Origin: Limosilactobacillus frumenti DSM 13145
Lineage (GTDB): Bacteria > Bacillota > Bacilli > Lactobacillales > Lactobacillaceae
Direction of reading: 5' to 3'
Assembly (NCBI RefSeq): GCF_001436045.1
Contig: NZ_AZER01000004.1
Location: 62,001-126,000 of the forward strand
Length of the DNA: 64,000 bases
In this document: piece after piece, positions 1 to 10,363 of the stretch
Layout: every line of letters starts with the position of its first letter
Position numbering within the stretch: position 1 is the stretch's first letter
Program-made: the position numbers and the translations under genes
Notes under the pieces: model-generated
What the model was told of the DNA's origin: nothing
Seen by the model: only the letters and a program-made list of their open reading frames with translations
The model's database searches: none

Positions 1-2404
1 AAGACAAAGCTAACTTTGGCGTTGCCACATCAGTACCAATGGTCAATTCTTCAGGATGGCAGAAGCGATCAATATAGTCTTGGTTATCCTTAAAGATATC
101 AGCCAGCTGCTGAGTTTCGACTTTGATCACCATATCAACGGGCTTGGACATCGGGGCATTCGCTTGATTACGAATGTTCCGTACCGCCGTGATTAATTCG
201 ATCAAGTGGCTCATTTCTTCAGTAGCATCCGCATCGTTAAATTCAGGGTGGTCAACCGGGTATTTAGCAACCATGATGGATTTACCATCATGAGGCATTG
301 ACTGCCATAGTTTTTCGGTAACAAATGGCATGATTGGGTGCATTAACTTCAAGATCTGATCCAGGACATAGCCAAGGATGTTCTTGGTGTCCTGCTTTTC
401 AGCAGCGGTACCATTGTTCAACTTTTCCTTGGTCATTTCAATGTACCAGTCACAGAAATCGTTCCAGATGAAGTTGTAGAGAGCCCGACCAGCTTCACCA
501 AATTCGAACTTATCGAACTGGGCAGTAACCTGAACAACCGTTTCATTCAAACGTGATAAGATCCACCGGTCTGCTAAGTCCCACTTGCTCTTTTCTGGTA
601 ATTGTGGAGCTGGCATGTCGCCTAAGTTCATAATAACGTAACGACTAGCGTTCCAAATCTTGTTAATGAAGTTCCAAGCAGCATCCATCTTAGTGTAAGA
701 GAAACGAATGTCTTGTCCAGGAGTAGAACCAGTAATTAGGAACCAACGTAGAGCATCAACCCCATACTTCTTGATCACATCCATTGGATCAATCCCATTA
801 CCAAGCGACTTACTCATCTTTCGACCCTGTTCATCGCGAATTAAACCGTGCAATAAGACATTCTTAAATGGTGCCCGACCGGTAAATTCTAGTGACTGGA
901 AGATCATCCGAGAAACCCAGAAGAAAATAATATCATAACCGGTTACCAAAGTATTGGTTGGGAAATACCGCTTATAGTCAGGGGCATCAGTGTTTGGCCA
1001 ACCCATCGTTGAGAATGGCCATAATGCACTTGAGAACCAGGTATCAAGAACATCTTTATCTTGTTCCCAATTTTCAGCATCTTTAGGTGCTTCCATTCCA
1101 ACATATACTTTACCGGTTTGCTTGTTATACCAAGCTGGAATCCGGTGTCCCCACCAAAGCTGACGAGAAATAACCCAGTCATGGATATTCTCCATCCACT
1201 GTGTAAAGGTATGTTCAAACCGCTTTGGAATGAAGTTAACCCGGTCGTCAGTTTGTTGGTTCTTTAAGGCTGCTTCCGCCAATGGCTTCATCTTAACAAA
1301 CCATTGAGTAGACAAACGTGCTTCTACTTGAACACCAGTCCGTTCGGAGTGACCAACAGAGTGGACAATTGGAACGACCTTAAGCATGTAACCCTGGTCT
1401 TCCAAGTCCTTTACCATCGCTTTACGAGCTTCAAACCGATCCATGCCCTCGTACTTACCAGCATTTTCATTCATTGAAGCGTCTTCGTTCATAGTATTTA
1501 ATTCTGGCAGATTATGACGCTTACCAACCTTAAAGTCGTTTGGATCGTGGGCTGGGGTAATCTTAACCATCCCGGTACCAAAGTCTGGGGTAACGTAGTC
1601 ATCAGCGATAATTTCGATTTCACGATCAACTAACGGAACTCGAACTTTCTTGCCGACTAATTCCTTGTACCGGTCATCATGCGGGTTAACCGCCACCGCT
1701 TCATCACCAAACATTGTTTCTGGACGAGTGGTGGCAATTTCGATGTAGTCCTTACCATGGAATTTGGTGCCATCAGTAAATGGGTACTTAACATGGTAGA
1801 AGGCCCCCTTATCGTCCTTGTGGATAACTTCGATGTCTGATAAAGCAGTCCGCGCTTGTGGGTCCCAATTAATAATATAAGTTCCCCGATAGATCAAGCC
1901 CTTATTGTAAAGATCAACAAAGACTTTCCGGACAGCTTTATTTAGACCCTTATCCAAGGTAAAGCGTTCCCGATCATAGTCAACGGAGATTCCCATCTTG
2001 GCCCACTGCTTGTGAATAATATCAGCATATTCGTCTTTCCAGTCCCAAACCTGCTGAACAAACTTGTCACGGCCAAGGTCATAACGAGAAATTCCTTGTT
2101 TTCTTAACCGCGCTTCAACTTTTGCTTGAGTAGCAATACCAGCATGGTCCATCCCTGGAATCCACAAAACATCATAACCCTGCATCCGCTTTTGGCGAAT
2201 AATCATGTCTTGTAAAGTTGTATCCCAAGCGTGTCCCAGGTGTAATTTACCGGTAACATTCGGCGGTGGAATAACAATTGAGTAAGGATGTGCTTTCTTA
2301 TCGCCACTAGGCTTAAATAAGCCCTGGTCAATCCACCATTGGTAACGACCGGCTTCGACAGCTGTCGGATCGTACTTGGTAGACATTTGTGTTTCGTCAG
2401 TCAT
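1..2404 (-). CDS. valS: Valine--tRNA ligase (C-terminus beyond window)
   Basis: Charges tRNA-Val with valine in the cytoplasm. I translated the minus strand from an ATG at 2404, preceded by a strong AAGGAG ribosome binding site; the frame is open to base 1, giving about 801 residues, so roughly the last 80 are missing. The class I signature HLGH is at residues 55-58 within [14 protein letters not shown] and KMSKS is at residues 529-533 (bases 806-820). The stretch between holds the editing (CP1) domain. The gene stands behind its own promoter and a T-box leader whose specifier reads as a valine codon, which fits regulation by uncharged tRNA-Val. Identity is firm. Confidence 0.97.
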   Translation of the reverse strand, partial: MTDETQMSTKYDPTAVEAGRYQWWIDQGLFKPSGDKKAHPYSIVIPPPNVTGKLHLGHAWDTTLQDMIIRQKRMQGYDVLWIPGMDHAGIATQAKVEARLRKQGISRYDLGRDKFVQQVWDWKDEYADIIHKQWAKMGISVDYDRERFTLDKGLNKAVRKVFVDLYNKGLIYRGTYIINWDPQARTALSDIEVIHKDDKGAFYHVKYPFTDGTKFHGKDYIEIATTRPETMFGDEAVAVNPHDDRYKELVGKKVRVPLVDREIEIIADDYVTPDFGTGMVKITPAHDPNDFKVGKRHNLPELNTMNEDASMNENAGKYEGMDRFEARKAMVKDLEDQGYMLKVVPIVHSVGHSERTGVQVEARLSTQWFVKMKPLAEAALKNQQTDDRVNFIPKRFEHTFTQWMENIHDWVISRQLWWGHRIPAWYNKQTGKVYVGMEAPKDAENWEQDKDVLDTWFSSALWPFSTMGWPNTDAPDYKRYFPTNTLVTGYDIIFFWVSRMIFQSLEFTGRAPFKNVLLHGLIRDEQGRKMSKSLGNGIDPMDVIKKYGVDALRWFLITGSTPGQDIRFSYTKMDAAWNFINKIWNASRYVIMNLGDMPAPQLPEKSKWDLADRWILSRLNETVVQVTAQFDKFEFGEAGRALYNFIWNDFCDWYIEMTKEKLNNGTAAEKQDTKNILGYVLDQILKLMHPIMPFVTEKLWQSMPHDGKSIMVAKYPVDHPEFNDADATEEMSHLIELITAVRNIRNQANAPMSKPVDMVIKVETQQLADIFKDNQDYIDRFCHPEELTIGTDVATPKLALS

Positions 2405-2438
2405 AAATGATCTCCTTTCGAAATAAGCATAAACAAAA

Positions 2439-2670
2439 AACTCGTCCTATCGATAATAGGACGAGTTCCGCGGTACCACCTAAATTGGATTGTAAAGTTA
2501 CAACCCCACTTAATCATTTAATAACGGTAAATGAACCGCCCCAGCCTACTTGGTTCAGCCGGGTTGCTCCCGAATTACCTTCAGGCACAGTCAGAAGGGG
2601 ATTTTTCACCAATCATCCCTCTCTAGACTTCTTTCTGTGTCCTACTCTTTCGGTCAATGCTTTTCAATAT
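2439..2670 (-). promoter_or_regulatory. T-box leader of valS, specifier GUA (Val)
   Basis: The conserved T-box AGGTGGTACCGCGG is at 2468-2481 on the minus strand. It is followed at once by a terminator hairpin (AACTCGTCCTAT/ATAGGACGAGTT, 2439-2467) with a U run. Upstream, the base of Stem I pairs CCGAA with UUCGG and AGGACACAG with CUGUGCCU (bulged A). The internal loop between them carries AGAGUAG on the 5' side and GAAGGUAA on the 3' side. In that loop GUA (2576-2578) is in the specifier position followed by a purine, which gives valine. Structure was paired by eye. Confidence 0.93.
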
Positions 2671-2676
2671 GCTTGT

Positions 2677-2705
2677 ATCATAGCCAATTTCTGCAACATC
2701 GTCAA
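2677..2705 (-). promoter_or_regulatory. valS promoter
   Basis: TTGACG (2700-2705), 17-bp spacer, TATGAT (2677-2682) on the minus strand, directly upstream of the T-box leader. It stands just outside the thiI stop codon. Confidence 0.8.
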
Positions 2706-2711
2706 GGCTGA

Positions 2712-3932
2712 TTACAGAAGTTCTGCAAAGACGTCTTCATTTTGATTCAAGAAATCTTCACCATTATGAATTTCTGTGATTTTAATTCCGTCTAATGCCC
2801 GTTTTATTAAGCCATCAATATCTAGCCGCTGTTCGTACTTCCGTGTCCGTTCCAAATTAGGCTTAGTTTTCGGCGACGGTGGTGTAAAGACAGTACAACA
2901 ATCTTCATATGGCAAAATTGATAAATCATAGGTATCAATCTGCTTGGCTAGTGCAATGATTTCAGTCTTATCAAATGACAGTACTGGCCGCAGTACTGGG
3001 AGGTTTGTCACATCATTGATGACTAGCATACTTTCCATTGTCTGGGAGGCCACTTGACCCAATGATTCACCATTAAAGATCGCCAAACCGTGGCGTTTCA
3101 TCGTGAGTGCTGCTGCCAATCGCAACATCATCCGTCGCTGAACAGTCATTAGATAACCTTCTGGAACCTTTTCTTTTACTGTTTCTTGAATTTCCGCAAA
3201 CGGTACCTGAATGAATCGAATGCTACCACTATAACGAGCAAGTTTGGCAGTCAGTTGCTTAGCTTTGGCCAATGCTTGCGGGCTAGTATATGGCGGACTA
3301 AAGAAGTGGACCATTTCCATTGAAACGCCCCGTTTCATACCCAAGTATGCGGCAACTGGGGAATCAATACCACCTGACAACATCATCATACCCTTACCCG
3401 CAGTGCCAACTGGTAACCCACCAGCACCCTGGATAGTTTCACTTGACAGGAAAATTCCATTCAGTCGAATTTCAACTCGAATCGTCAAGTCTGGATGATG
3501 AACATCAACCTTTAATAAGTCAGGAAATTTTTGCAACAGGTAACCACCTAAGCGGTCGTTCATTTCAAAGGTGTCGATCGGGAATTTATGATCAGACCGC
3601 CGCGTATTAATTTTAAAGGTAATCGGGTGGTCCACTTGTTCTTGCACCATCTTAACGGCTGCCGCTGCAGTGGCTGCAAATGTCTTATCGACCCGAATAG
3701 ATGGTGAAAAGTTTTGAATACCAAAGACATCCTTTAAACGATTCATCACCTGGTCATAATTGGCACCGTTTAATTCAACGTGCAGGCGATCACGCTGAGC
3801 ATGAACTTTAACTTGCTCAAATCGGTGCAGAGCCTTGCGAACATTGGCCCCTAAACGGTCAATAAAGTTTTTCTTATTGTGGCCTTTGGTGGACAGTTCA
3901 CCATAGCGGACCATAATTTCTGTGTATTCCAC
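2712..3932 (-). CDS. thiI: tRNA 4-thiouridine synthase ThiI
   Basis: ATP-dependent sulfur transferase that makes s4U in tRNA. It has an N-terminal ferredoxin-like/THUMP region and then a PP-loop ATPase with SGGIDSPVA near residue 185. It ends without a rhodanese domain, as usual in Gram-positive ThiI, so the sulfur-carrying Cys of the long E. coli form is absent. I prefer the GTG at 3932 because GGAAGGGGATGA lies just before it and the product then begins [12 protein letters not shown], as in relatives; a TTG at 3950 in the same frame would overlap that ribosome site. It follows the cysteine desulfurase closely in the same direction, the usual pairing in which that enzyme supplies persulfide sulfur. 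Confidence 0.95.
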   Translation of the reverse strand: MEYTEIMVRYGELSTKGHNKKNFIDRLGANVRKALHRFEQVKVHAQRDRLHVELNGANYDQVMNRLKDVFGIQNFSPSIRVDKTFAATAAAAVKMVQEQVDHPITFKINTRRSDHKFPIDTFEMNDRLGGYLLQKFPDLLKVDVHHPDLTIRVEIRLNGIFLSSETIQGAGGLPVGTAGKGMMMLSGGIDSPVAAYLGMKRGVSMEMVHFFSPPYTSPQALAKAKQLTAKLARYSGSIRFIQVPFAEIQETVKEKVPEGYLMTVQRRMMLRLAAALTMKRHGLAIFNGESLGQVASQTMESMLVINDVTNLPVLRPVLSFDKTEIIALAKQIDTYDLSILPYEDCCTVFTPPSPKTKPNLERTRKYEQRLDIDGLIKRALDGIKITEIHNGEDFLNQNEDVFAELL

Positions 3933-3952
3933 TAGTTCATCCCCTTCCAATC

Positions 3953-5101
3953 CTATTCAATGATTTTCTTGAAACCAGCGTACAGTTGATCAAAGACTTT
4001 GTTAAATTGGTCAGCTTCTTCTAACGTATTTTGGTCACCCAAGCTAATCCGGACAGCACTGGTAGCAATGTTATCAGGAACTTTCATAGCAGCTAAGGTA
4101 CCAGCTTCTGAATGTTTCTTAGATGAGCAGGCACTCGTCGTGGATATAAAGATGTTTTGATCTTCAAATGCGTGGACAATCGTTTCTCCTCGTACGCCTT
4201 CGATTGCAAAGCATAAAATGTGGGGGGCGAAACCTTTGTCACGACCGGAAATCATGTGAACATGGTCAAATTTACTAATGTGATCATAGATTCGTTCTTT
4301 AATTGCTTGTTCACGCTTAACAGCTGCTGCTTCATTTTCCTTAACTAAACGAATTGCCCGAGCCATTGCAACATCCCCAGGCGTATTTTCAGTACCACTC
4401 CGCAGTGTCCGTTCTTGACCACCCCCGGCAACCAAGGGTGCTAGTTTACGTCCTGAACGAACAAAGACAAAACCGGTCCCCCGCGGTGCATGGAACTTAT
4501 GGCCAGAGAACGTCGCAAAATCAACCCGGTCACTAAATACTAAATCATCAAGACCCTTACCAATAGCTTGAACCGCATCCACATGGTAATGAATATTTGG
4601 ATAGTCTTTCAGAATCTCGCCGACTTCCTTAATAGGCTGAATCGTACCAATTTCATTATTGACCGCCATGATGGAAACCAGAATCGTATCAGGACGAATG
4701 GCAGCCTTAACATCTGCTGGATTGATTCGTCCTTCCTTATCTACCGGCAGATAGGTAATATCGAATCCTAAATCTTTTAATTGTTGCGTTGGGTTCCGCA
4801 CGGCCGCGTGTTCCACTGAAGTAGTGATGATATGCTTACCAAACCGGTGCTTGGCCATTGCTGTCCCCTTAATAACCCAGTTGTCACCTTCCGAGCCACC
4901 AGAAGTGAAAATAATTTCACTTGGCTTAACATGAAATAAGTCAGCAATTTGCTGACGCGCTTGCTCTAATAAATTCCAAGCATTTTCTCCCCAGCTGTGT
5001 AAACTACTTGGGTTCCCCCAGATCTTTTGGCTGACGGTATCGTAGGTTTGTAAAACTTCGGGAGCGACTTTGGTAGTCGCACTATTATCAAAATAAATCA
5101 T
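3953..5101 (-). CDS. iscS: Cysteine desulfurase (NifS/IscS family), ThiI partner
   Basis: PLP enzyme that converts cysteine to alanine and passes persulfide sulfur on. The 382-residue protein starts [11 protein letters not shown]. It carries the [10 protein letters not shown] motif whose Lys binds PLP (near residue 200) and a catalytic loop Cys in TSACSSK near residue 325. The start ATG has GGAAGG upstream. It is the first gene of a two-gene leftward unit with thiI, matching the NifZ-ThiI pair of Bacillus, so tRNA thiolation is the likely main job. The family includes several paralogues, so the exact name is a convention. Confidence 0.93.
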   Translation of the reverse strand: MIYFDNSATTKVAPEVLQTYDTVSQKIWGNPSSLHSWGENAWNLLEQARQQIADLFHVKPSEIIFTSGGSEGDNWVIKGTAMAKHRFGKHIITTSVEHAAVRNPTQQLKDLGFDITYLPVDKEGRINPADVKAAIRPDTILVSIMAVNNEIGTIQPIKEVGEILKDYPNIHYHVDAVQAIGKGLDDLVFSDRVDFATFSGHKFHAPRGTGFVFVRSGRKLAPLVAGGGQERTLRSGTENTPGDVAMARAIRLVKENEAAAVKREQAIKERIYDHISKFDHVHMISGRDKGFAPHILCFAIEGVRGETIVHAFEDQNIFISTTSACSSKKHSEAGTLAAMKVPDNIATSAVRISLGDQNTLEEADQFNKVFDQLYAGFKKIIE

Positions 5102-5184
5102 TTAGCTATGAACCTTCCCATTGATTAATCTTTAAGCGCATTGGATAGATTATATTGGTTCCTAATTTGATAAATCGATTGTTA

Positions 5185-5193
5185 ATTATAGCA
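5185..5193 (-). promoter_or_regulatory. Candidate extended -10 for the desulfurase-thiI operon
   Basis: TGCTATAAT on the minus strand (TGn plus TATAAT) about 85 bp upstream of the desulfurase start. No convincing -35 hexamer was seen. Confidence 0.5.
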
Positions 5194-5286
5194 GAACTTG
5201 CCATTAAATACAGCGGTAACCCTTGATAAATTAAAGCAATGTGATGTCCGACTCAAAGTAAACGTGTAAGAAACCCTCCAGGGATA

Positions 5287-5332
5287 AAAGGAGACTCTAG
5301 AGTCTCAATTCCAAACTCTAGAGTCTCCTTTT
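5287..5332 (-). terminator. Intrinsic terminator after ezrA
   Basis: Long perfect inverted repeat, AAAGGAGACTCTAGAGT and its complement around an 11-base loop, followed by T residues on the minus strand. The A/T-symmetric flanks could let it work both ways. The rest of 5102-5374 holds nothing else I can recognise beyond the -10 noted at 5185. Confidence 0.9.
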
Positions 5333-5374
5333 ACCTATGAAATTAGTTTTATCATAAGTCTGTTCTTTAAAAAA

Positions 5375-7069
5375 TTACTTTAATTCTGCATAGTAGCTGT
5401 CCTCAATGCGTTTGTAGCTGCCTGGTTCAACTTCTTCCAAGGCAGTAGCAATAGTCTCCAAACTAGCAGTGTAGTTATAGTTTTCAAATTGTTGGCGTGA
5501 TTTAGCAGCAGCAGCGGCAATCTTTTTATTGTCAGCCAAGCGGTTCGCATATTGTTGAAGACGTTCCGTCAGTTCAGCGCTATCGCGAACATCATTGGTC
5601 TTGTCGCGAAGAGTTTCCAAATCAGATTCAACAATAATTAATTGCTTCGTCACTTCATCCATATCAACTCGATATTGGTTTAACTCTTCCGCTAGTTTTT
5701 TGATTTCATCACTAACCCCAAAGAAGTAATTTAGATAATCCTTTGGAAAGCCTGGCAAGTTCAATTGGTCAACCTGGCGCCGCAAAGCTCGAATCTGAGT
5801 AGCGTACTTTTGGAGCATCTGCTTAGCACGTTGTTCATCAGTTTGAAGTTTGGCAACCTCATCATTAATCTTGGCTTGCTGCTCTTCAATCTGATGAAGT
5901 GACTTTTCATTAGCTTGCTCACGGTCTAGGACTTGACTATAAATTGCTGTTTGCTTCTCAATCGCCTGAGAATCTTCCTGGTATTCTTTACGGATCGTAC
6001 TAATTTGCTCATTTAAGGAACGGGTATCCTCAATCTCATGATTGTTCAAACTGTAATTAATACTCAACCGATCAAGTTCGCGAGCGAGTTCATCATTTTG
6101 ATGTGCCGCATGATCCACAAACTTGCCAATAACACCCATTAAGTGTTTGACCTGTGGCTTAGCATCTAGTTCTTTTTGCATCGTGGCATACAAATCGTCA
6201 ATCTGGTCCGCCATTTCCTTATTTGATCGTTCAATGTCAGTCAGATCTAACGAATTAATTTGATCGATAGCCTTTTGGCGCCGGTCTTGCAAATCGGCAA
6301 TCTGGTTAGGAATATCTTCAGTCGTAAAGTGATAGTGCTGCTTTGTTAGTTGGTCATAGCCCTGCTTCAATTCATCTAATTGAGTCGGAAATTCTACTGC
6401 TAATGGACGGTATAAATCGGGTATTTGTTCAATTTCATTTGCTAACACGGTGTTGTCATGTTTCAAATCATTTAACAGTTTTTCCGCGCCTTCATAATCA
6501 CCCTGATCAGTTAGCTCAATAAAATGGGCATACTGCTGTTCCAATTCAGCCAGTTTTCGCTTCAACGGCGTGATACTATCACCAAACTGAAAACTCTTTT
6601 CATCCAAGACATGGTGGAAGTGACGATAGCGGGCCTTAATCTGATCGATGGCATGTTGGTGTGATTTTTGCAACTGAGTTAAGCGCTGAATGGTGCCCGT
6701 TGCTTGGTGCAATTCCTGTTTTATCCGGCCAATCAGCAACTCCAGATCATTTAATTGCTGGCTTAATGAAAAGACTCTACTGGTGTGGACATTCTTCTCT
6801 GCCGCATCCAACTGATTCTTTAATTGCTTAAATAATGGTTGAACGTCATCATGATAATGCTTTTCCAGCTGAGTTAATTCTTTTTGTGAATCACCACTAA
6901 CCTTTAGGCTTTGCGCATCCTTTAATTGTTGATCCATGTTTTGCTCAACCAGTCGTTGGTACTGTCCCTTCAAGTCAGTAACCCGTTTGACAATATGTTG
7001 TTGGTACCAATAAATTCCACCAAGGATGACAACAACAACAATTAAAATACCAATAATAATTTGAAACAT
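5375..7069 (-). CDS. ezrA: Septation ring formation regulator EzrA
   Basis: Membrane-anchored negative regulator of FtsZ ring assembly. From the ATG at 7069 the protein is 564 residues, the normal family size: one N-terminal membrane span (MFQIIIGILIVVVVILGG...) and then a cytoplasmic body that is almost entirely coiled-coil, rich in Q, L, E and K. A GTGGATTGAAT ribosome site precedes this start. The frame continues 71 codons further upstream, but that extension crosses into the divergent gene and has no family resemblance, so I rejected it. It is transcribed divergently from the methionine sulfoxide reductase. Confidence 0.95.
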   Translation of the reverse strand: MFQIIIGILIVVVVILGGIYWYQQHIVKRVTDLKGQYQRLVEQNMDQQLKDAQSLKVSGDSQKELTQLEKHYHDDVQPLFKQLKNQLDAAEKNVHTSRVFSLSQQLNDLELLIGRIKQELHQATGTIQRLTQLQKSHQHAIDQIKARYRHFHHVLDEKSFQFGDSITPLKRKLAELEQQYAHFIELTDQGDYEGAEKLLNDLKHDNTVLANEIEQIPDLYRPLAVEFPTQLDELKQGYDQLTKQHYHFTTEDIPNQIADLQDRRQKAIDQINSLDLTDIERSNKEMADQIDDLYATMQKELDAKPQVKHLMGVIGKFVDHAAHQNDELARELDRLSINYSLNNHEIEDTRSLNEQISTIRKEYQEDSQAIEKQTAIYSQVLDREQANEKSLHQIEEQQAKINDEVAKLQTDEQRAKQMLQKYATQIRALRRQVDQLNLPGFPKDYLNYFFGVSDEIKKLAEELNQYRVDMDEVTKQLIIVESDLETLRDKTNDVRDSAELTERLQQYANRLADNKKIAAAAAKSRQQFENYNYTASLETIATALEEVEPGSYKRIEDSYYAELK

Positions 7070-7184
7070 ATTCAATCCACCTACTAAATTACTAGCCAAC
7101 GTTGACAGAACTTGCGTTAAGCCATAAAATTCTAACAAAATTATAACATAGTCGTAAAAGCAATATGAAAAGAGGTAATAAATA

Positions 7185-7640
7185 ATGGCAGATTTGTCCT
7201 TATTGAATGAACAAGTGACCGCTCTTCTTACCGATGAACACAACCCCATCGCCAATCTGGCCAATGCCAGTGCATTGATCATGGAAAACGTTGAGCAGCT
7301 TAACTGGGCAGGCTTTTACTTATTTAATGACGATAGCCAGCAATTAGACTTGGGACCTTTCCAAGGAAAGGTTGCTTGTATGCACATCGCACTCGGTAAG
7401 GGTGTTTGTGGGGTGGCAGCCAGCAGTAAAGAAACACAAGTGGTGGATGACGTGACCCAATTCAAGTCCTATATTGCATGTGATAGTGCCGCCCAATCCG
7501 AATTAGTTGTCCCCTTATTTAAAAATGATCAGCTGTACGGGGTCCTCGATCTTGATGCCCCTGTCAAAGCCCGCTTCAACCAGGCAATGGCAAAACAAAT
7601 GGAAGAGTTTGGTCGTCGGCTCATGAAAACCATTGACTAA
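7185..7640 (+). CDS. Free methionine-(R)-sulfoxide reductase (GAF domain)
   Basis: Reduces free methionine-R-sulfoxide. The 151-residue protein is one GAF domain with the three family cysteines visible in CMHIALGKGVCG and IACDS and the WAGFYL and LDLDAP motifs. This matches fRMsr/YtsP proteins, found beside ezrA and rpsD in many Bacillota. The start has an AGAGG-type ribosome site. It is monocistronic: the rpsD promoter overlaps its stop codon. Confidence 0.92.
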   Translation: MADLSLLNEQVTALLTDEHNPIANLANASALIMENVEQLNWAGFYLFNDDSQQLDLGPFQGKVACMHIALGKGVCGVAASSKETQVVDDVTQFKSYIACDSAAQSELVVPLFKNDQLYGVLDLDAPVKARFNQAMAKQMEEFGRRLMKTID

Positions 7641-7662
7641 GCGCTAGTAGTCGTTGTATAGT
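7633..7662 (+). promoter_or_regulatory. rpsD promoter
   Basis: TTGACT (7633-7638), 18-bp spacer, TATAGT (7657-7662). The -35 hexamer overlaps the last codons of the preceding gene. Confidence 0.7.
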
Positions 7663-7668
7663 TGTATT

Positions 7669-7835
7669 TGTGTAAAATAATGCAGCAGTGAGGGACAAGC
7701 TCGTCAACAGACTGGTGCCAGATGGTGTTTTTAGTAACCCAGCTGCAAGGGTGAAAAATTCAAATCAGCCTGCACGAATGTCAAGCTCACAATCGGATTA
7801 TTTTACTCCAACAAAATTATTGGAGGAATTTATTT
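7669..7835 (+). promoter_or_regulatory. rpsD 5' leader, candidate S4 autoregulatory RNA
   Basis: About 165 untranslated bases separate the promoter from rpsD. They contain self-complementary parts, for example GCAGC near 7681 against GCTGC near 7740. S4 is known to repress its own translation through a leader RNA in Bacillus. Whether this leader folds into that structure was not modelled, so the call is an inference from length, position and gene. Confidence 0.45.
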
Positions 7836-8441
7836 ATGTCTCGTTATACTGGTCCAAGTTGGCGTGTATCTCGTCGTCTTGGTGTTTCACTTTCAGGTAC
7901 TGGTAAGGAATTAGCTCGTCGTGCATACGCACCTGGTGATCACGGTCGCGACCGTCATGGTAAGCTTTCTGAATATGGTACTCAACTTCGTGAAAAGCAA
8001 AAGCTGCGTTTCATGTATGGTATGACTGAACGTCAATTCTCCAACCTCTTCGTTCGTGCCGGTAAGATCAAGGAAGGTACCCACGGTGCTAACTTCATGG
8101 CCTTACTGGAACGTCGTTTGGATAACATGGTTTACCGTCTTGGTTTGGCTACTACTCGTCGTCAAGCTCGTCAATTGGTAAACCACGGTCACATTACCGT
8201 TGATGGTAAGCGTGTGGACATCCCTTCATACGAAGTTTCCGTTGGTCAAGTAATTGCTGTTCGTGAAAAGTCCAAGAATCTTGACGTTATCAAGAACGCT
8301 GTTGATGCTGTTGTTTCTCGTCCTTCATACGTTGACTTTGATGCCGACAAACTTGAAGGTAAGTTAAACCGGATCCCAGCTCGTGAAGATATGGACGCTG
8401 ATATTGATGAATCACTTATCGTTGAATTCTACAACAAGTAA
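7836..8441 (+). CDS. rpsD: 30S ribosomal protein S4
   Basis: Primary 16S rRNA-binding protein that nucleates 30S assembly. 201 residues, beginning [21 protein letters not shown]. The S4 RNA-binding domain is in the middle ([35 protein letters not shown] in pieces, residues about 93-130). A TTGGAGGAA ribosome site is 8 bases before the ATG. Codon choice is strongly biased (CGT for Arg, GGT for Gly), as expected for a highly expressed gene. It is monocistronic, with its own promoter, leader and terminator. This short form lacks the CXXC zinc motif of some paralogues. Confidence 0.99.
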   Translation: MSRYTGPSWRVSRRLGVSLSGTGKELARRAYAPGDHGRDRHGKLSEYGTQLREKQKLRFMYGMTERQFSNLFVRAGKIKEGTHGANFMALLERRLDNMVYRLGLATTRRQARQLVNHGHITVDGKRVDIPSYEVSVGQVIAVREKSKNLDVIKNAVDAVVSRPSYVDFDADKLEGKLNRIPAREDMDADIDESLIVEFYNK

Positions 8442-8475
8442 TCTTTAAGATTGCTAAAAGGTTGATTTATCAACT

Positions 8476-8510
8476 AAGGGCACCTCATCATGAGGCGCCC
8501 TTTTTATATA
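8476..8510 (+). terminator. rpsD terminator
   Basis: AAGGGC-CCTCAT / ATGAGG-GCCCTT hairpin followed by a T run. Confidence 0.95.
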
Positions 8511-8533
8511 CCTTTATTTAAGGAGGACTGCTC

Positions 8534-9019
8534 ATGCCAAATAAAGATAAATCGGCAGTGGATCAAAGACTGGAAAATGGTATTTATGGGACCCCAAAAA
8601 TCAAACCAGACGAACAGCGCAAGTACCTTGGAACATTTCGTGAACGAGTTTGTTTAACCATTAGCGTCGCTGAATTGCAACAACGTAATTGGACGGTTGC
8701 CGTTACCAAGGAACTGCAACGGGGGATCGGTAATTTGGTATTTATGAATGGCAACCTTCCCCATTCTGAACTACATCCCTATATTAAGGCAGCAGTTGCT
8801 GCTAAAAGTCAATTCACAATGAAGACGGATCCTGAATTTAAAACCGATCCAGATTCACTTGCCATTGTCATCGCTGCAAAAAATGCAGTTTATCAATCAC
8901 CAGTCGATGTGGCCAAACGTTATCCCCGCTTACTAGAAGATCACAATGCTCAACAGCCCCAAAAGGCACCTGCTCATCATAGCTGGTTAAATAAACTTTT
9001 TTCAAGGAAAGGTGACTAA
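8534..9019 (+). CDS. YueI family protein (DUF1694)
   Basis: 161-residue cytoplasmic protein of unknown function, recognised by the N-terminal pattern YLGTFRERV and the central NGxLPHSELHPYIK-type segment typical of YueI. The N-terminus (VDQRLENGIYGTPKIKPDEQ) also matches family members. AAGGAGG stands 8 bases before the ATG. It ends 2 bases before rarA and shares its transcript, a pairing common in lactobacilli. No catalytic motif is apparent; the C-terminal 25 residues are a polar, poorly conserved tail. Confidence 0.85.
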   Translation: MPNKDKSAVDQRLENGIYGTPKIKPDEQRKYLGTFRERVCLTISVAELQQRNWTVAVTKELQRGIGNLVFMNGNLPHSELHPYIKAAVAAKSQFTMKTDPEFKTDPDSLAIVIAAKNAVYQSPVDVAKRYPRLLEDHNAQQPQKAPAHHSWLNKLFSRKGD

Positions 9020-9021
9020 TA

Positions 9022-10329
9022 ATGCAGCATCCCCTTGCCTATCGCATGCGGCCCCGCAACTTATCTGAAGTCGTGGGTCAACAACACCTTGTTGGCCCCG
9101 GTAAAATTATTGCACGGATGGTGAAAGCAAAGACGCTCTCTTCAATGATTCTGTACGGTCCGCCCGGCACTGGTAAAACCAGTATTGCCAGTGCAATTGC
9201 TGGATCAACTAAGTATGCTTTTCGTAAGTTAAACGCGGCAACTGATACCAAAAAGGACCTTCAAGTTGTCATTGAAGAAGCCAAAATGAGTGGAACCGTC
9301 ATTCTACTATTAGATGAAATTCATCGATTAGATAAGGCCAAACAAGATTTCCTACTTCCTCATTTGGAAAGTGGTCGGATTATTTTGATTGGGGCAACAA
9401 CTGAGAATCCCTATATCAATATTAACCCTGCCATCCGCAGTCGAACCCAAATTTTCCCGGTTCATCCCCTGACAATTGATGATATGAAAACTGCCGTTGA
9501 AAGGGCCCTTACGGATAAAGAACGCGGGCTGGGCAAGTTACCTATTCAGCTAGATGCCGACGCTGAGCAGCAATTAGTAACTGCAACCAACGGTGATTTA
9601 CGTAGTGCCCTGAATGGCCTTGAGTTGGCAGCTAAGTCGACTGACCCGGCTGATGATGGCATGATTCACTTAACATTGCCAATTATTGAAGAGTGCGTTC
9701 AAAAAAGGGCACTGAAAGCCGATAAAGATGGTGACGCTCATTATGATGTCATTTCAGCATTTCAAAAGTCCATCCGCGGGTCTGATACTGACGCCGCTCT
9801 CCATTACTTGGCACGGCTGATTGCGGCTGGCGATCTAAATAGTATAGCGCGACGGTTAATCGTAATTGCTTACGAAGACGTTGGCTTAGCTAATATGCCA
9901 GCAGTTCAACGGGCCGTCACTGCTGTCCAGTCCGCTCAACAAGTCGGTTTACCAGAAGGGCGAATTCCACTAGCTGATGCAGTCATCGAATTGTGTCTTT
10001 CGCCCAAGTCAAACTCTGGAATCACAGCAATTGATGATGCACTGGCACAGGTGAAAGCTGGTGGCTATGGTGAAGTTCCTGATCACCTTAAGGATGCCCA
10101 TTATCAGGGTGCCGCTAAATTAGGTCACGGTACTGATTATGTCTTCCCGCATGATTTCCCAAATGATTGGGTTCCCCAACAATACTTGCCTGACCGTATC
10201 AAAAACGCCGAATACTTTCACCCGAAGAAAAATGGCCGTTTTGAAGCCGCATTTAGTCAACGCTACTGGCAATTAAGAAATACTCAACGCCAAGCACTGC
10301 GTGGCCATCACCATCCCCAAAGCAGATGA
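9022..10329 (+). CDS. rarA: Replication-associated recombination protein A (RarA/MgsA)
   Basis: AAA+ ATPase related to clamp-loader subunits that acts at stalled replication forks. 435 residues: Walker A GPPGTGKTS near residues 49-57, Walker B LLLDEIH near 94, sensor region GATTENP near 129, then the helical tetramerisation part containing AYEDVGLA and a C-terminal PNDWVPQQYLP segment typical of RarA. It follows the YueI gene directly (stop-start gap 2 bases, ribosome site AAGGAAAGGTG inside the end of that gene). Length and motifs are normal. Confidence 0.96.
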   Translation: MQHPLAYRMRPRNLSEVVGQQHLVGPGKIIARMVKAKTLSSMILYGPPGTGKTSIASAIAGSTKYAFRKLNAATDTKKDLQVVIEEAKMSGTVILLLDEIHRLDKAKQDFLLPHLESGRIILIGATTENPYININPAIRSRTQIFPVHPLTIDDMKTAVERALTDKERGLGKLPIQLDADAEQQLVTATNGDLRSALNGLELAAKSTDPADDGMIHLTLPIIEECVQKRALKADKDGDAHYDVISAFQKSIRGSDTDAALHYLARLIAAGDLNSIARRLIVIAYEDVGLANMPAVQRAVTAVQSAQQVGLPEGRIPLADAVIELCLSPKSNSGITAIDDALAQVKAGGYGEVPDHLKDAHYQGAAKLGHGTDYVFPHDFPNDWVPQQYLPDRIKNAEYFHPKKNGRFEAAFSQRYWQLRNTQRQALRGHHHPQSR

Positions 10330-10358
10330 TTGCGTAATTGATATAACCATGCTAGGAT
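10330..10358 (+). promoter_or_regulatory. Promoter of the 6S-like RNA
   Basis: TTGCGT (10330-10335), 17-bp spacer, TAGGAT (10353-10358) with an extended TGC in front. It begins on the base after the rarA stop codon. Confidence 0.75.
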
Positions 10359-10363
10359 AATAG

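Noticed and set aside
7070-7282. Extended EzrA start at 7282
   Set aside because: The extension runs through the divergent sulfoxide-reductase start and lacks a ribosome site; the ATG at 7069 begins with the normal EzrA membrane anchor.
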